NCBI GenBank assembly: GCA_018970165.1
Contig: JAGWWZ010000001.1
Span: forward strand, 25,715 to 89,714
Source of the DNA: Planctomycetota bacterium
GTDB taxonomy: Bacteria; Planctomycetota; Planctomycetia; Pirellulales; Pirellulaceae
DNA length: 64,000 nt
Direction: 5' to 3'
The notes beneath the pieces were generated by a model. The model did no database searches and was not told the DNA's origin. It saw only the letters and a list, made by a program, of their open reading frames with translations. Position numbers and translations under genes: made by a program. Positions 20,769 through 30,108 of this stretch are shown here, piece by piece. The first letter of the stretch is position 1; each line of letters starts with the position of its first letter.

Positions 20769-21800
20769 TTAGCGCAAAGCCATAGCGGTTTTTGCGAATT
20801 GATTCCAGTGATCATTGCCACTCTCGATTCCCCATCGACCGCGATGCAGAACGACACGGTACTTGAACGCGAGCGAGTCGCCTGCCTTCAAGACATACCC
20901 CCCGGGGTGCGGCGCTTCACGCTGACCCGACTCGGTTTTCGTTCGCCCGGGCAGGAAGTCTTTGATACCAAAGGCGTTGTGAGCAAATAGTCCGTATGTC
21001 CTAGCATGCCAAAGTCCAGCGGCGCGAAAACTCTCAGGATGAACAAGGATGGCGATTCCGTAGATGGCTTCACCTTCCTTCACAGTCGGTCCCGAGTAAT
21101 CCACCCACTTAGCAGACTTGCCCCAGACATCTCCGCCACGATCTCCTTCACTGTTGAGCAATTCCCCGCCAGGACGATCACCTCGCATGGTTTCGGGGAC
21201 ACGAATCGCGAACATTCCTTCTTTGGTATCACCGAAGGTCACCGTATCGTGCGGTCCATCGATACTCCACAAGTATTCGCAGTCGATAACTCGTTCTTCG
21301 GCATCTCCACTGAATGTATAGCGGCACGTCTCTTTCAGACACGGGAGCGGCTCCTCTCCCTCTCCTCGCGGTTTAACCCACTGATGTTCGGCTGTGACAT
21401 GAGCCGTTTTTCCGTCCGCTGTCGCTTCCGTCACGCGGCGATGAAGGACGACACCCCGTCCTGGTCCTTCCCCCCACCAATCCCCGCCATCGATATCACC
21501 AAAGGTCATCCAAAGCCCTCGATGATGGGGGTGATCGTGAGCCTCTCCTTCCACACTCGGATCGAGCGGGTAGCTCCGGGTCATTCTTTGTTGATCAGGA
21601 CCGATGATCGGCCACAAGACCGGCTTGGAACCGGAACGAAACCGATAGGAAGTCAACAACGTTTCCTCGTGCAAGATATCGACCCTGTCATCCTGCGGCT
21701 TCACCGAGTACTGGGCGCACGCGGCCGATGTCCACATCGCGCCGAGCGTCAACAAAACCAGATGAACCCCGACGGATCGGGAAAAGGGTGATGCACACAT
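20769..21800 (-). CDS. Secreted PmoA-annotated (DUF6807-like) protein
   Basis: Signal peptide; GEAHDHPHHRGLWMTFGDIDGGDWWGEG; start chosen at MCASPFSRSVG. Confidence 0.8.
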   Translation of the reverse strand: MCASPFSRSVGVHLVLLTLGAMWTSAACAQYSVKPQDDRVDILHEETLLTSYRFRSGSKPVLWPIIGPDQQRMTRSYPLDPSVEGEAHDHPHHRGLWMTFGDIDGGDWWGEGPGRGVVLHRRVTEATADGKTAHVTAEHQWVKPRGEGEEPLPCLKETCRYTFSGDAEERVIDCEYLWSIDGPHDTVTFGDTKEGMFAIRVPETMRGDRPGGELLNSEGDRGGDVWGKSAKWVDYSGPTVKEGEAIYGIAILVHPESFRAAGLWHARTYGLFAHNAFGIKDFLPGRTKTESGQREAPHPGGYVLKAGDSLAFKYRVVLHRGRWGIESGNDHWNQFAKTAMALR

Positions 21801-21956
21801 TCTGATAGACCGCTTTAAGATTTTTGTTGTGGGATCGACGCCTCTTTGGGCTGCACGGCAACGCGGATTCGATACTATATACGAGTCGAACCATTTTTTG
21901 GACCGCGCCAGACCATCGTCCAACATACTTGAATCCCCACTCCGGGAAGAGCATCC

Positions 21957-24900
21957 GTGTCGAACATTTGGTGGAAAAACTGTTTGCTGCGCGTCGGAAT
22001 CCTGTTGATGGCCGTCGGTTCACCGTCGTTTCGTACGGTGGCTCGGGGACAGGATCCACCCTTTTCCGTTCCCGATGGATTCGTTGTGCAGCGTGTGGCC
22101 GACGACAAGCTGGCCCACGATTGTTTTTGCATGACTCTCGATAACGCGGGTCGTCCGATCGTATCGGGACCGGGTTACGTTCGGACATTGATCGATGATG
22201 ATAGCGATGGAATATTCGATCGGAGCATCGATTGGACCCGCGAAGTCAAACAAGGGGCACAGGGAATGTGGAGCGAAGGAAAATCGCTCTACTGGGTCGC
22301 CGATGGAGGATTGTGGCGATCCGAAGATACCGATGGGGACTTGGTCGCGAATAGTCGAGCCCAGCGAGTGCTAGAACTCCCCACCGGTGGAGAACATGAT
22401 GCGCATGCCATCAAGCGTGGTCCGGATGGCTGTTGGTATCTGATCGTAGGCAACTTCGCTGCCAACATCAGTCGAATGGCAAATGACTCAAGCGCGCCCA
22501 TTGCTCGACCGCGTGCTGGAACACTGTGGCGCATGAGTCCCGACTTCTCCCGTCGAGGTGTTTGGGCCCATGGCCTTCGCAACTGCTACGACTTTGATTT
22601 TTTGCCCGACGGGCAAGCGGTAACCTATGACAGCGACGACGAACGGGAAGCGACCCTTCCTTGGTACCGACCAACAAGAGCGTTTGTTATGGGACCTGGA
22701 ACCGATGCAGGTTGGTGCGGCGCCGCATGGAAGGATGATGATTATCGGGTAACGATGCCCTTGGTTCTGGCTCGGTTAGGGCGTGGGTCGCCAACAGGCG
22801 TTGCTGTATATGAACATACTTCCTTTCCGGAACGCTATCGCGATGCAGTGTTCGTCTTGGATTGGACCTTTGGCCGCGTCATCGCGATCTATCCCTCGGC
22901 GAACTTGAAGCCCGATGAGCGGATCCCTGACAAGATCCCCAGCGAAGTATTCATGGAGCCCACAGGTACCGCTGGTTTTGCTCCCACTTCAGCATGCGTT
23001 GCTCCCGATGGAAGTCTCTTGGTTTCCGTCGGAGGTCGAGGAATCGTGGGAGCTATCTACCGAGTTTCCTACTCGCCCGGCACATCGAAGTTACCCGCGC
23101 CTGCCGGCGATCCGTTACCCGCATGCCTTGTTTCTGCTATCGAAAAGAAAATTCTCTCTGCGCAAGACGCCGAAACTCTTGAGTCGGTACTCAAGTCCCC
23201 CTCGCCATGGAGCGCCTGGTCGATCGCTCGGTGGCGGCCTCGAGTCACTCCGCGCGTTCGAGGTCAACTCGTTGACGTGGCGATGGGGCGTCTATCACTT
23301 GATGGCCCGGTCGACATGACGGAGAAGTACGTACTGAGAGCAGCGCAGATGCTGACCCGACTTGGAGAGACAGTCAGCGCGGAGCAGATCCAGCGAGGTA
23401 CTTCTTCAAAGGATCCTGCGGTGCGGGCTGCCGCATGGTGGGTGGCGGGCAGACAATCGCCTGCAGCGACTCGCGAAGTTGCGATTCGCAGTCTCGGAGC
23501 CAATTCCATCGAAGGGAGATTGGGTACGCGTTGGGAGGTTCATCTGGGCGCTGACGAGGAACGACTGCGATGGGAAGCAATAGGACTCAAGCGTTGGCCT
23601 GTATCTGCTAACCAACCCCCAAAATTGGAATCCCGACCCTCCGACTCTGCACTGCGGCGAACGTGGTTGTGGGCGCTTAGCCGAGCAACAGGTTCCCCTA
23701 ACGAGACTGGACTGGCGGGTCGGTTGGAAACCCAAATCGCGAAAGCTCTTTTCGCCCCGAACTCGAAAACACCCGATAAAGATCTGCTCGATGCGGTCAC
23801 TCGCAAATGGGGCGACAACCGGGACAAACTGTCTCAAAGGGAATTGATGGAAAGCCTCGCATATGTACAGGCCGCTCTCGGTGATCGTCGCTGGGACTTT
23901 CCTTTACAAACCGATGCACCAGCCGATATCAGCGATGGATACCGCGGCTTGTATACTAATCAAATCGCCGAATCATCGCGCAACAACATGGCGCGTTGGT
24001 TCCTTTACTTTGCAGCAACCGCAAAAACACAGGGCTGGGATGCCGTCTACGCCGAATCGATCCGCACCATGGCCATGATGGAGCCCAGCGACCAGCAATG
24101 CATGGCCTTCATCCTAGAACAGATCACTGCCGATAGCCATCCGACCTCCGACCTTCACATGCTCTGCGCATTGGCCCAATGCACCGCGCCGAGAACCGCG
24201 CCCGAAACCAGCAAGACAGCTGCCGCCTTGTCGGAGATTATCCGAAAAGTAAAAGGACGCGGGTTGTACACAGACAATCAGTGGCCCATTCGGCTCAATC
24301 AACTTGTCGCTCGACTCACCGCGCGCGATGAAAAACTCGGACCAGCCTTCATCGAACTATCCAATCTGTACTGCAGCGAAGATCTCGCGCTGATCAGCGC
24401 CTTCCCGCAGGAAATCCAAGAACAAGCTCGCGAGAAGATTCGCGGTCAACTCAAGTCTGCTTCGCCCGAAGAATGGTCGATCCCGCTGGTAAAGTTTGCA
24501 GTGGTTGGACCGTTGGACAAATCGCTGCGCGATGCACTGAGAAGGGGATGTCAACTCGAGAACCTCCACCAAACCTGCTTGGCGTTTTTGGCGCAAATGC
24601 CAGAAGAGGAAGATTACGATCTGTATCTCAGTTCGATCGAGGAGACCGATCGGACATTGTGGCCCGATGCATGGCGGGGGCTCGATCCGCTTGCCATCAA
24701 AGATCCGGCACGAGAATTCCCCGCGATCGCAAAGCTTTTGTCTGCCAGTTTCAATACCGGTACCCCATTGCCTCGATCAGCTATTCTCGATCGAGCGCGA
24801 CGAGTCGCCGCCGACAGCCGAAAGACGCCGCCGCCGTCCACAGATTCCTGGCCTGAATGGACCGCGTACCTGCAATCGCAACTCGACGAAGCACAGATGG

Positions 24901-25367
24901 CCGCAATGGTAGTCCCTAGCGCCCAAGCTGATGTGGCAAGCATCCGTAAGTCGATCGAGGGTGTATCGGGAAATTCCGAACGAGGAGCAAACCTGTTTCG
25001 GGCCAAGTGCGCGCTCTGCCATGGAGGACAATCAGCGCTCGGGCCAAGCCTTTCCGGAGTCTCGAAACGCTTCTCTCTCGAAGATCTTGCTCGAGCCATC
25101 TACGAGCCAAGCCGCGATGTCCCCGATCGCTATCGCGCCATCCGCGTCCTTACCGTCGATGATGAAGTCCTGACCGGTATGATCATCTACAATGCGGCCG
25201 ATGGCGTGACTCTCCAGACTGCCGACGGTTCCATCCTACGGATCAATCAAGATCAAATCGAACAGAAGGCCTTCTCCACCGAATCGATCATGCCCAGCGG
25301 ACTACTCGACGATCGCTCCGCCCAGGAAGTCGCCGATTTGTTTGCATACCTTGGCACGCTGCCGTAG
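21957..25367 (+). CDS. PVC-type membrane-bound dehydrogenase with C-terminal heme-binding (CxxCH) domain
   Basis: PDGFVVQRVADDKLAHDCFCMTLDNAGRPIVSGPGYVRTLID...; C-term RGANLFRAKCALCHGG...LGPSLSGVSKR. Confidence 0.92.
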   Translation: MSNIWWKNCLLRVGILLMAVGSPSFRTVARGQDPPFSVPDGFVVQRVADDKLAHDCFCMTLDNAGRPIVSGPGYVRTLIDDDSDGIFDRSIDWTREVKQGAQGMWSEGKSLYWVADGGLWRSEDTDGDLVANSRAQRVLELPTGGEHDAHAIKRGPDGCWYLIVGNFAANISRMANDSSAPIARPRAGTLWRMSPDFSRRGVWAHGLRNCYDFDFLPDGQAVTYDSDDEREATLPWYRPTRAFVMGPGTDAGWCGAAWKDDDYRVTMPLVLARLGRGSPTGVAVYEHTSFPERYRDAVFVLDWTFGRVIAIYPSANLKPDERIPDKIPSEVFMEPTGTAGFAPTSACVAPDGSLLVSVGGRGIVGAIYRVSYSPGTSKLPAPAGDPLPACLVSAIEKKILSAQDAETLESVLKSPSPWSAWSIARWRPRVTPRVRGQLVDVAMGRLSLDGPVDMTEKYVLRAAQMLTRLGETVSAEQIQRGTSSKDPAVRAAAWWVAGRQSPAATREVAIRSLGANSIEGRLGTRWEVHLGADEERLRWEAIGLKRWPVSANQPPKLESRPSDSALRRTWLWALSRATGSPNETGLAGRLETQIAKALFAPNSKTPDKDLLDAVTRKWGDNRDKLSQRELMESLAYVQAALGDRRWDFPLQTDAPADISDGYRGLYTNQIAESSRNNMARWFLYFAATAKTQGWDAVYAESIRTMAMMEPSDQQCMAFILEQITADSHPTSDLHMLCALAQCTAPRTAPETSKTAAALSEIIRKVKGRGLYTDNQWPIRLNQLVARLTARDEKLGPAFIELSNLYCSEDLALISAFPQEIQEQAREKIRGQLKSASPEEWSIPLVKFAVVGPLDKSLRDALRRGCQLENLHQTCLAFLAQMPEEEDYDLYLSSIEETDRTLWPDAWRGLDPLAIKDPAREFPAIAKLLSASFNTGTPLPRSAILDRARRVAADSRKTPPPSTDSWPEWTAYLQSQLDEAQMAAMVVPSAQADVASIRKSIEGVSGNSERGANLFRAKCALCHGGQSALGPSLSGVSKRFSLEDLARAIYEPSRDVPDRYRAIRVLTVDDEVLTGMIIYNAADGVTLQTADGSILRINQDQIEQKAFSTESIMPSGLLDDRSAQEVADLFAYLGTLP

Positions 25368-25461
25368 CGGCTCAACACGCCGCACCAAACAAAACTTCGG
25401 CGCACCCTTTTGTTAAGACAATAGTTCGACGATTCAACGATTGAAACGGAGATTGTGAGCG

Positions 25462-25809
25462 ATGTCGTCTCGCCAGTCTAAATTGGCACCAACACATGTT
25501 TTCGTAAACCGCATGCTGCGCTCGATCGCGTTTTCGAGCGTACTCATTTTTTTCACGCTCGCAGTAGGAATTTTTGGATACCACTATCTCGCTGGCTTAG
25601 ACTGGATCGATGCGTTACTCAATGCTTCCATGATCCTCGGGGGCATGGGGCCGATCGATCCTCTCAACTCGAATGTCGCCAAGATCTTTGCGTCATTCTA
25701 TGCGCTGTTTTGCGGGCTGGTTTTGGTGGGTGCTACAGGACTGGTACTTTCGCCAATCTTGCATCGCATGCTTCATCGATTTCGAATCGACGAAGAGGAT
25801 CTTTCCTAG
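25462..25809 (+). CDS. Small two-TM protein, degenerate ion-channel-pore-like
   Basis: TM1 - pore-like DALLNASMILGGMGPIDP - TM2 arrangement in 115 aa. Confidence 0.6.
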   Translation: MSSRQSKLAPTHVFVNRMLRSIAFSSVLIFFTLAVGIFGYHYLAGLDWIDALLNASMILGGMGPIDPLNSNVAKIFASFYALFCGLVLVGATGLVLSPILHRMLHRFRIDEEDLS

Positions 25810-25934
25810 CATTAAAGGCATCTAGAATGAACAGGATTTACAATCTAGAATGCGGAACAACGGAAATCGTTCCGACAGGAGCGTCGCCGTTCGTACACTT
25901 AAGTTCTCTACCAACAACTCAATCGATGCATGCT

Positions 25935-26165
25935 ATGTTGACGAAAAGATTTTTTTGCTCGCTGATGGCGACATCGTTTTGGGCGGCGTCGATACCATGT
26001 CTCGTATGGGCCCATCCCGGTCACGGCAACGCAGATCCTGATAGCCCGGCACACTATCTCTTGTCTTTTGAGCATACCGCTCCCATGGTGGCGATCGCTT
26101 TATTTGCGATAGCGATCGCGATCGTGCTGGGCAGGCGATCGCGTCGCGTTCGAGTCCGCGTCTAG
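25935..26165 (+). CDS. Small secreted/membrane hypothetical protein
   Basis: Signal-like MLTKRFFCSLMATSFWAASIPCLVWAHPGHG and C-terminal TM; start uncertain (25926/25935). Confidence 0.5.
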   Translation: MLTKRFFCSLMATSFWAASIPCLVWAHPGHGNADPDSPAHYLLSFEHTAPMVAIALFAIAIAIVLGRRSRRVRVRV

Positions 26166-26222
26166 CTGGCCGGAAGTGCCGATCCGATATCGATTGGGGA
26201 GGGTGACTCGTGCCACCCGCTA

Positions 26223-26264
26223 AACAAGCTGATCTCTAGCAAAAACAAGCTGATCTCTAGCAAA
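26223..26264. repeat. Perfect 21-bp tandem duplication
   Basis: AACAAGCTGATCTCTAGCAAA x2. Confidence 0.95.
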
Positions 26265-26323
26265 GAGGTGCTTGGGTGGCGTGTTTTCATCAGGGGTCGG
26301 CATCCACCCTGATGCTTGCGATT

Positions 26324-26359
26324 CTTGGCTAACAGGCACTGCTTGGCTAACAGGCACTG
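26324..26359. repeat. Perfect 18-bp tandem duplication
   Basis: CTTGGCTAACAGGCACTG x2. Confidence 0.95.
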
Positions 26360-26387
26360 TGCCAGCACAGATTTTTGAAAAATCCAG

Positions 26388-26476
26388 CGGAGAGGACAGG
26401 ATTCGAACCTGCGGTAAGGAGTTAACCCTACGCCGAATTAGCAATCCGGTGCTTTAGACCACTCAGCCACCTCTCC
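26388..26476 (-). tRNA. tRNA-Ser (anticodon GCU)
   Basis: GGAGAGGTGGCTGAGTGGTCTAAAGCACCGGATTGCTAATTCGGCG...GGTTCGAATCCTGTCCTCTCC; long variable arm, acceptor GGAGAGG/CCTCTCC. Confidence 0.96.
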
Positions 26477-26718
26477 AATTCGCCCCGCGGTGCCCGCTCG
26501 AATCCAAATAGACCCATTTAAGGCAACGCAAAGCCACGTGAAGCCAAGGTTTACTCCTCGACCACTACTGACAGTTTGCCACATTTTCCTCTTTTTGCAA
26601 GACAGGAAGCCAACTCTACTCGGTTCGCGTTCTGATCTGGCGTTCAGGGAACCCAGCTTGCTATTCTCCCCAGCGAACCCCGAGAAATCCCTCGGTACCA
26701 ACCTCAAGGAAACGCGCC

Positions 26719-27456
26719 GTGCCGTTGCCATCTTCACCTCAACTCGACTCCAGGATTAGCAGAATCCTTCTGGCATGCGTTCTCTTCGCCGCCGCACCGG
26801 GATGCACCGATGGCCCCTTCTTCCAAATGAAGAAGCTGAATCCCTACATCCAATCGCAGTGGCGTAAAGACCGTGAAAAAACAGTCGTCTACTCGCAGCG
26901 AGTCAATGAAATGCGACTTCTGAGACGTCAAATCGCAAACATGCCTACCGAAGAGCAATCGCGATGGATTGCTAAGTTGACAGATATCCTGCAAACTGAA
27001 ACCAGCCCCGAACTGAGGCGCGAGTCGGTATTGGTTCTCCAAGAAGTTATGGATCGCCAAGATGCTGTGGCAGCGGTTACCCCATTGAGCCAGGACAAAA
27101 ACGACAAAGTGCGATTGACCGTCGCTCAGACCCTCGGCGCTCGGCCCAACACCGAAGCAGCATCAGCTCTCATGGCGATGGCTACATCCGATAGCAGCCG
27201 CGTCGTACAACTCGCAGCGACCGAGTCGCTCGGAAAACACCCTACTGACGAGGTCCGTCAGTTCCTGGCTAGCAAACTGGAGGATCGTAACCCAGCCATG
27301 CAATACCAAGCTTCGCTCGCTCTCAAGAGCATCACCGGAAAGAACTACGGCGGAGACATCGATGCATGGAAACGCTACTTGGCTGGTGAAGATATCCCCG
27401 AGCCGAAGGCGAGCTTAGCCGATTCCATGAAGTCGTTCGTTCCAATGTGGAGATGA
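26719..27456 (+). CDS. HEAT-repeat lipoprotein-like protein
   Basis: Lipobox-like FAAAPGC; HEAT units VRLTVAQTLGARPNTEAASALMAMA..., VVQLAATESLGKHPTDEVRQFLASKL. Confidence 0.82.
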   Translation: MPLPSSPQLDSRISRILLACVLFAAAPGCTDGPFFQMKKLNPYIQSQWRKDREKTVVYSQRVNEMRLLRRQIANMPTEEQSRWIAKLTDILQTETSPELRRESVLVLQEVMDRQDAVAAVTPLSQDKNDKVRLTVAQTLGARPNTEAASALMAMATSDSSRVVQLAATESLGKHPTDEVRQFLASKLEDRNPAMQYQASLALKSITGKNYGGDIDAWKRYLAGEDIPEPKASLADSMKSFVPMWR

Positions 27457-27575
27457 TAGCATTCGAGCGATCGCGCACGAATTCCATTATTTATCTCTGT
27501 ATGCGCCCAATAGGGGGTGCCGATAGACGACAGAGTATCTCAGCATTTCCCATGTCGTCTAACTGATTATTCGCT

Positions 27576-29675
27576 ATGCGGTCATGTCACATCAGTCGTC
27601 TTGGATTGGCCGCCTTCACGCTGGTAACTTGGGCTGTTCTGACGAATTGGTCAGAGTGGAGTTTAGGTCAAGACAATCCTCTGCGCGCTAATGGGACGAG
27701 TCAACCCAATGCCGCGGCTCCAGACCCCACGTCGCTACCTCTAGTCGCCGAAGAACCAACTGCTATCCAAGAGCGGCAACTTGCAGAACGCATTGCTTCA
27801 ATCTGCACTCAGCAATTTGGACCATGGATGCAATGGCTTACACTGGTATCCCAGAAGCCAATCAAGGCAGACGCAAACATCGCTGGCGAAGATGACAACG
27901 CGATCATCGAGATTCCCGAAGCCGCATTAGGAGCGCTCGATCCTCCGGAACTCACGGAAGCTTCGAAAGATGGCGAGGCCGCGAATGAGGAAGAGTCAAC
28001 TGGCGGTATCGTCATTGGAGAGACATCGGAGGAAATGCTCGCGGACAACGCGGATCAACCTGCCGAGATTGCAGATGTGCCATCCCGAGAAACCACCGCC
28101 GCTAAGGAAAGCGCCGAGAATAAGCAAAGCACCGAGAATAAAGAGACTACCTCCCATAAAGAGCGATCCGTCAAGGATGCTTCTTCGAGGAACGTTCGAA
28201 CTCCGCGTTCGTTGCTCGAGGTCGATGCAGTTGATTTGGAAGAATCGACAACACCTCGCGCCCTCTCGCAGTCTATGAAATCCAAGTCGGAAGAGGCTTC
28301 CGCCGAGGAAACTTCTGCCAAGGAAACTTCCGCCAAGCGGAGCATCAAGTCTTCGGACGAGGACATGCGTGACTATCTTGCCCAGGAAGAACCCTCGCCC
28401 GAGAGCATTCGCAACTCCACTAGCGATAAAATGCAAGGAATGGATGCAGACCGCGCAGTCAAGCCCAATACGAGCGATGCACCGGGGAATGGGATTCGAT
28501 CACCGAGCAAGAAGCATGCAATCACTGACAAGCCGCGAGCCAATATACCGGTCCCGATGCAGCAAAGATTGGCACGAGTTCAGAGTTGCCTCAACTACTA
28601 CCTCGACAATCCGGAGACGACCACCGCTCGCTCACCATGGGCTGTGATGCATGCAATCCTGGCCTATGGCGCAGATTACGAGTTGATCGGCCCGAATGGC
28701 CGAGTGAATGCAATCGGATGGATGTGCCACAATGGACTGTGCCGCACGCAGAGAATTTTCACACCTCGTGGAGACTTCTTTATTCCGAATGTCGGAGGGG
28801 GAGTTCAAGGGCACGAAGGTCAGTTCCTGGCCATTCTCGCGCAATGCCAAGTTCCTCTCGATTACCCGATTCAGATCGGTTCCAAAAAGTTCACGGTCGA
28901 GGATCTGGTTCGCTACGAGATGGCAACCTGTAAAGAGAAGTCGGAGCTGACGTTTAAGTTGATCGGACTATCGTATTACGTCGATGCCGACAAACAGTGG
29001 CGGAGCAACGATGGCAAAGTTTGGAATCTGGAAAAACTACTGCGGGAGGAGATGGCACAGCCGGTTGTTGGTTCAGCCTGTGGTGGAACGCATCGCTTGA
29101 TGGGCTTGTCTTTCTGCCTGCGTCAGCGGGAACTGCAGGGCTTGCCGATCAACGGCCAATTTGCACGTGCAGCCCAGTTCATCAACGAGTATGTGCGCTA
29201 CACTTGGCAGATCCAGAACCCGGACGGTAGCTTCAGCACCAACTGGTATGCAGGTCGGGGCAACGAGCCGAACGACGAACGCAAAGTTCAAACGTCGGGT
29301 CACATGCTTGAGTGGCTGATGTTCACGGTATCCGATGATGAGTTGACCAGTCCGCGGGTGGAGAAAGCGGTCGACTTCCTGCTCAGCAAAATCCACGATC
29401 GGCGCGACTTCAAGTGGCCGATTGGACCGCGAGGCCATGCCACCCGGGCGCTCGCCCTCTACCAACTTCGGATCGAAGCCCTCCTCGAGCAACGGTCGGG
29501 AGCTCCGGCAACGTTGGCTGAAGAGAGGGTTCAAGTTGAGGATACTGCGAAGACTGTCCAGTCTCCAGCTACCGCCCCAGTCATTCGCCAGGGACAGGTT
29601 TCGCCGGGGGGACGCCCCACGAGCCAACCAGCCTCCCGCTCCACCGGTCGTCCGAATCGCCGAGTTCGCGGCTGA
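27576..29675 (+). CDS. Secreted protein: Ser/Glu/Lys-rich low-complexity region plus C-terminal alpha/alpha-toroid-like domain
   Basis: Signal peptide; low-complexity KESAENKQSTENKETTSHKERS; C-term GHEGQFLAILAQCQVPLDYPI...SACGGTHRLMGLSFCLRQR...TSGHMLEWLMF. Confidence 0.75.
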   Translation: MRSCHISRLGLAAFTLVTWAVLTNWSEWSLGQDNPLRANGTSQPNAAAPDPTSLPLVAEEPTAIQERQLAERIASICTQQFGPWMQWLTLVSQKPIKADANIAGEDDNAIIEIPEAALGALDPPELTEASKDGEAANEEESTGGIVIGETSEEMLADNADQPAEIADVPSRETTAAKESAENKQSTENKETTSHKERSVKDASSRNVRTPRSLLEVDAVDLEESTTPRALSQSMKSKSEEASAEETSAKETSAKRSIKSSDEDMRDYLAQEEPSPESIRNSTSDKMQGMDADRAVKPNTSDAPGNGIRSPSKKHAITDKPRANIPVPMQQRLARVQSCLNYYLDNPETTTARSPWAVMHAILAYGADYELIGPNGRVNAIGWMCHNGLCRTQRIFTPRGDFFIPNVGGGVQGHEGQFLAILAQCQVPLDYPIQIGSKKFTVEDLVRYEMATCKEKSELTFKLIGLSYYVDADKQWRSNDGKVWNLEKLLREEMAQPVVGSACGGTHRLMGLSFCLRQRELQGLPINGQFARAAQFINEYVRYTWQIQNPDGSFSTNWYAGRGNEPNDERKVQTSGHMLEWLMFTVSDDELTSPRVEKAVDFLLSKIHDRRDFKWPIGPRGHATRALALYQLRIEALLEQRSGAPATLAEERVQVEDTAKTVQSPATAPVIRQGQVSPGGRPTSQPASRSTGRPNRRVRG

Positions 29676-29703
29676 TTTGGACCGCGCATGTCCAACGTAA
29701 TTC

Positions 29704-29788
29704 TCAACCCGAAACACAAGTTAGGGATAGAGTTACGAAGCTTTTGAGGTCTTTCCTCATGCGTTCCTCGCTGACGCGTCGGGTTCTG
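29704..29788. repeat. Two inverted copies of a dispersed intergenic repeat (AACCCGAAnCnnAAGTnAGGGA family)
   Basis: TCAACCCGAAACACAAGTTAGGGAT (29704-29728) and inverted-orientation TTCCTCGCTGACGCGTCGGGTT (about 29764-29785). Confidence 0.55.
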
Positions 29789-29871
29789 AAAAAATTTGCT
29801 ATTCCACGGGATCTCAAGTACGCTGGACATCCAGTGATCTACCCGGTCGTGGTTTTTCCGCACCCCCTTGC

Positions 29872-30108
29872 TTGGCCAATGGTTTCACGTTCATGTTCAC
29901 TCTGATCTCTTACCTTTGGATTCTGTTTACCCTCACCGTCCTGATCGCCCCTTTAGTGGTCGGTCTTATGTCCAGGCCCAAGAGGACCAAGCCTGCCGTA
30001 GCCAACGCTGCAGCCGGGGAGCCAACCGACGCCGCAACAGAGGAGGCCCCCGCAGAGGAACCCGTTCTCGATTTCAACGATGAGCTCGCTGAGATGAAGC
30101 CGAACTAG
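29872..30108 (+). CDS. Small hypothetical protein with one TM
   Basis: 78-aa ORF: LISYLWILFTLTVLIAPLVVGLMSRPKR... acidic tail; TTG start. Confidence 0.5.
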   Translation: MANGFTFMFTLISYLWILFTLTVLIAPLVVGLMSRPKRTKPAVANAAAGEPTDAATEEAPAEEPVLDFNDELAEMKPN

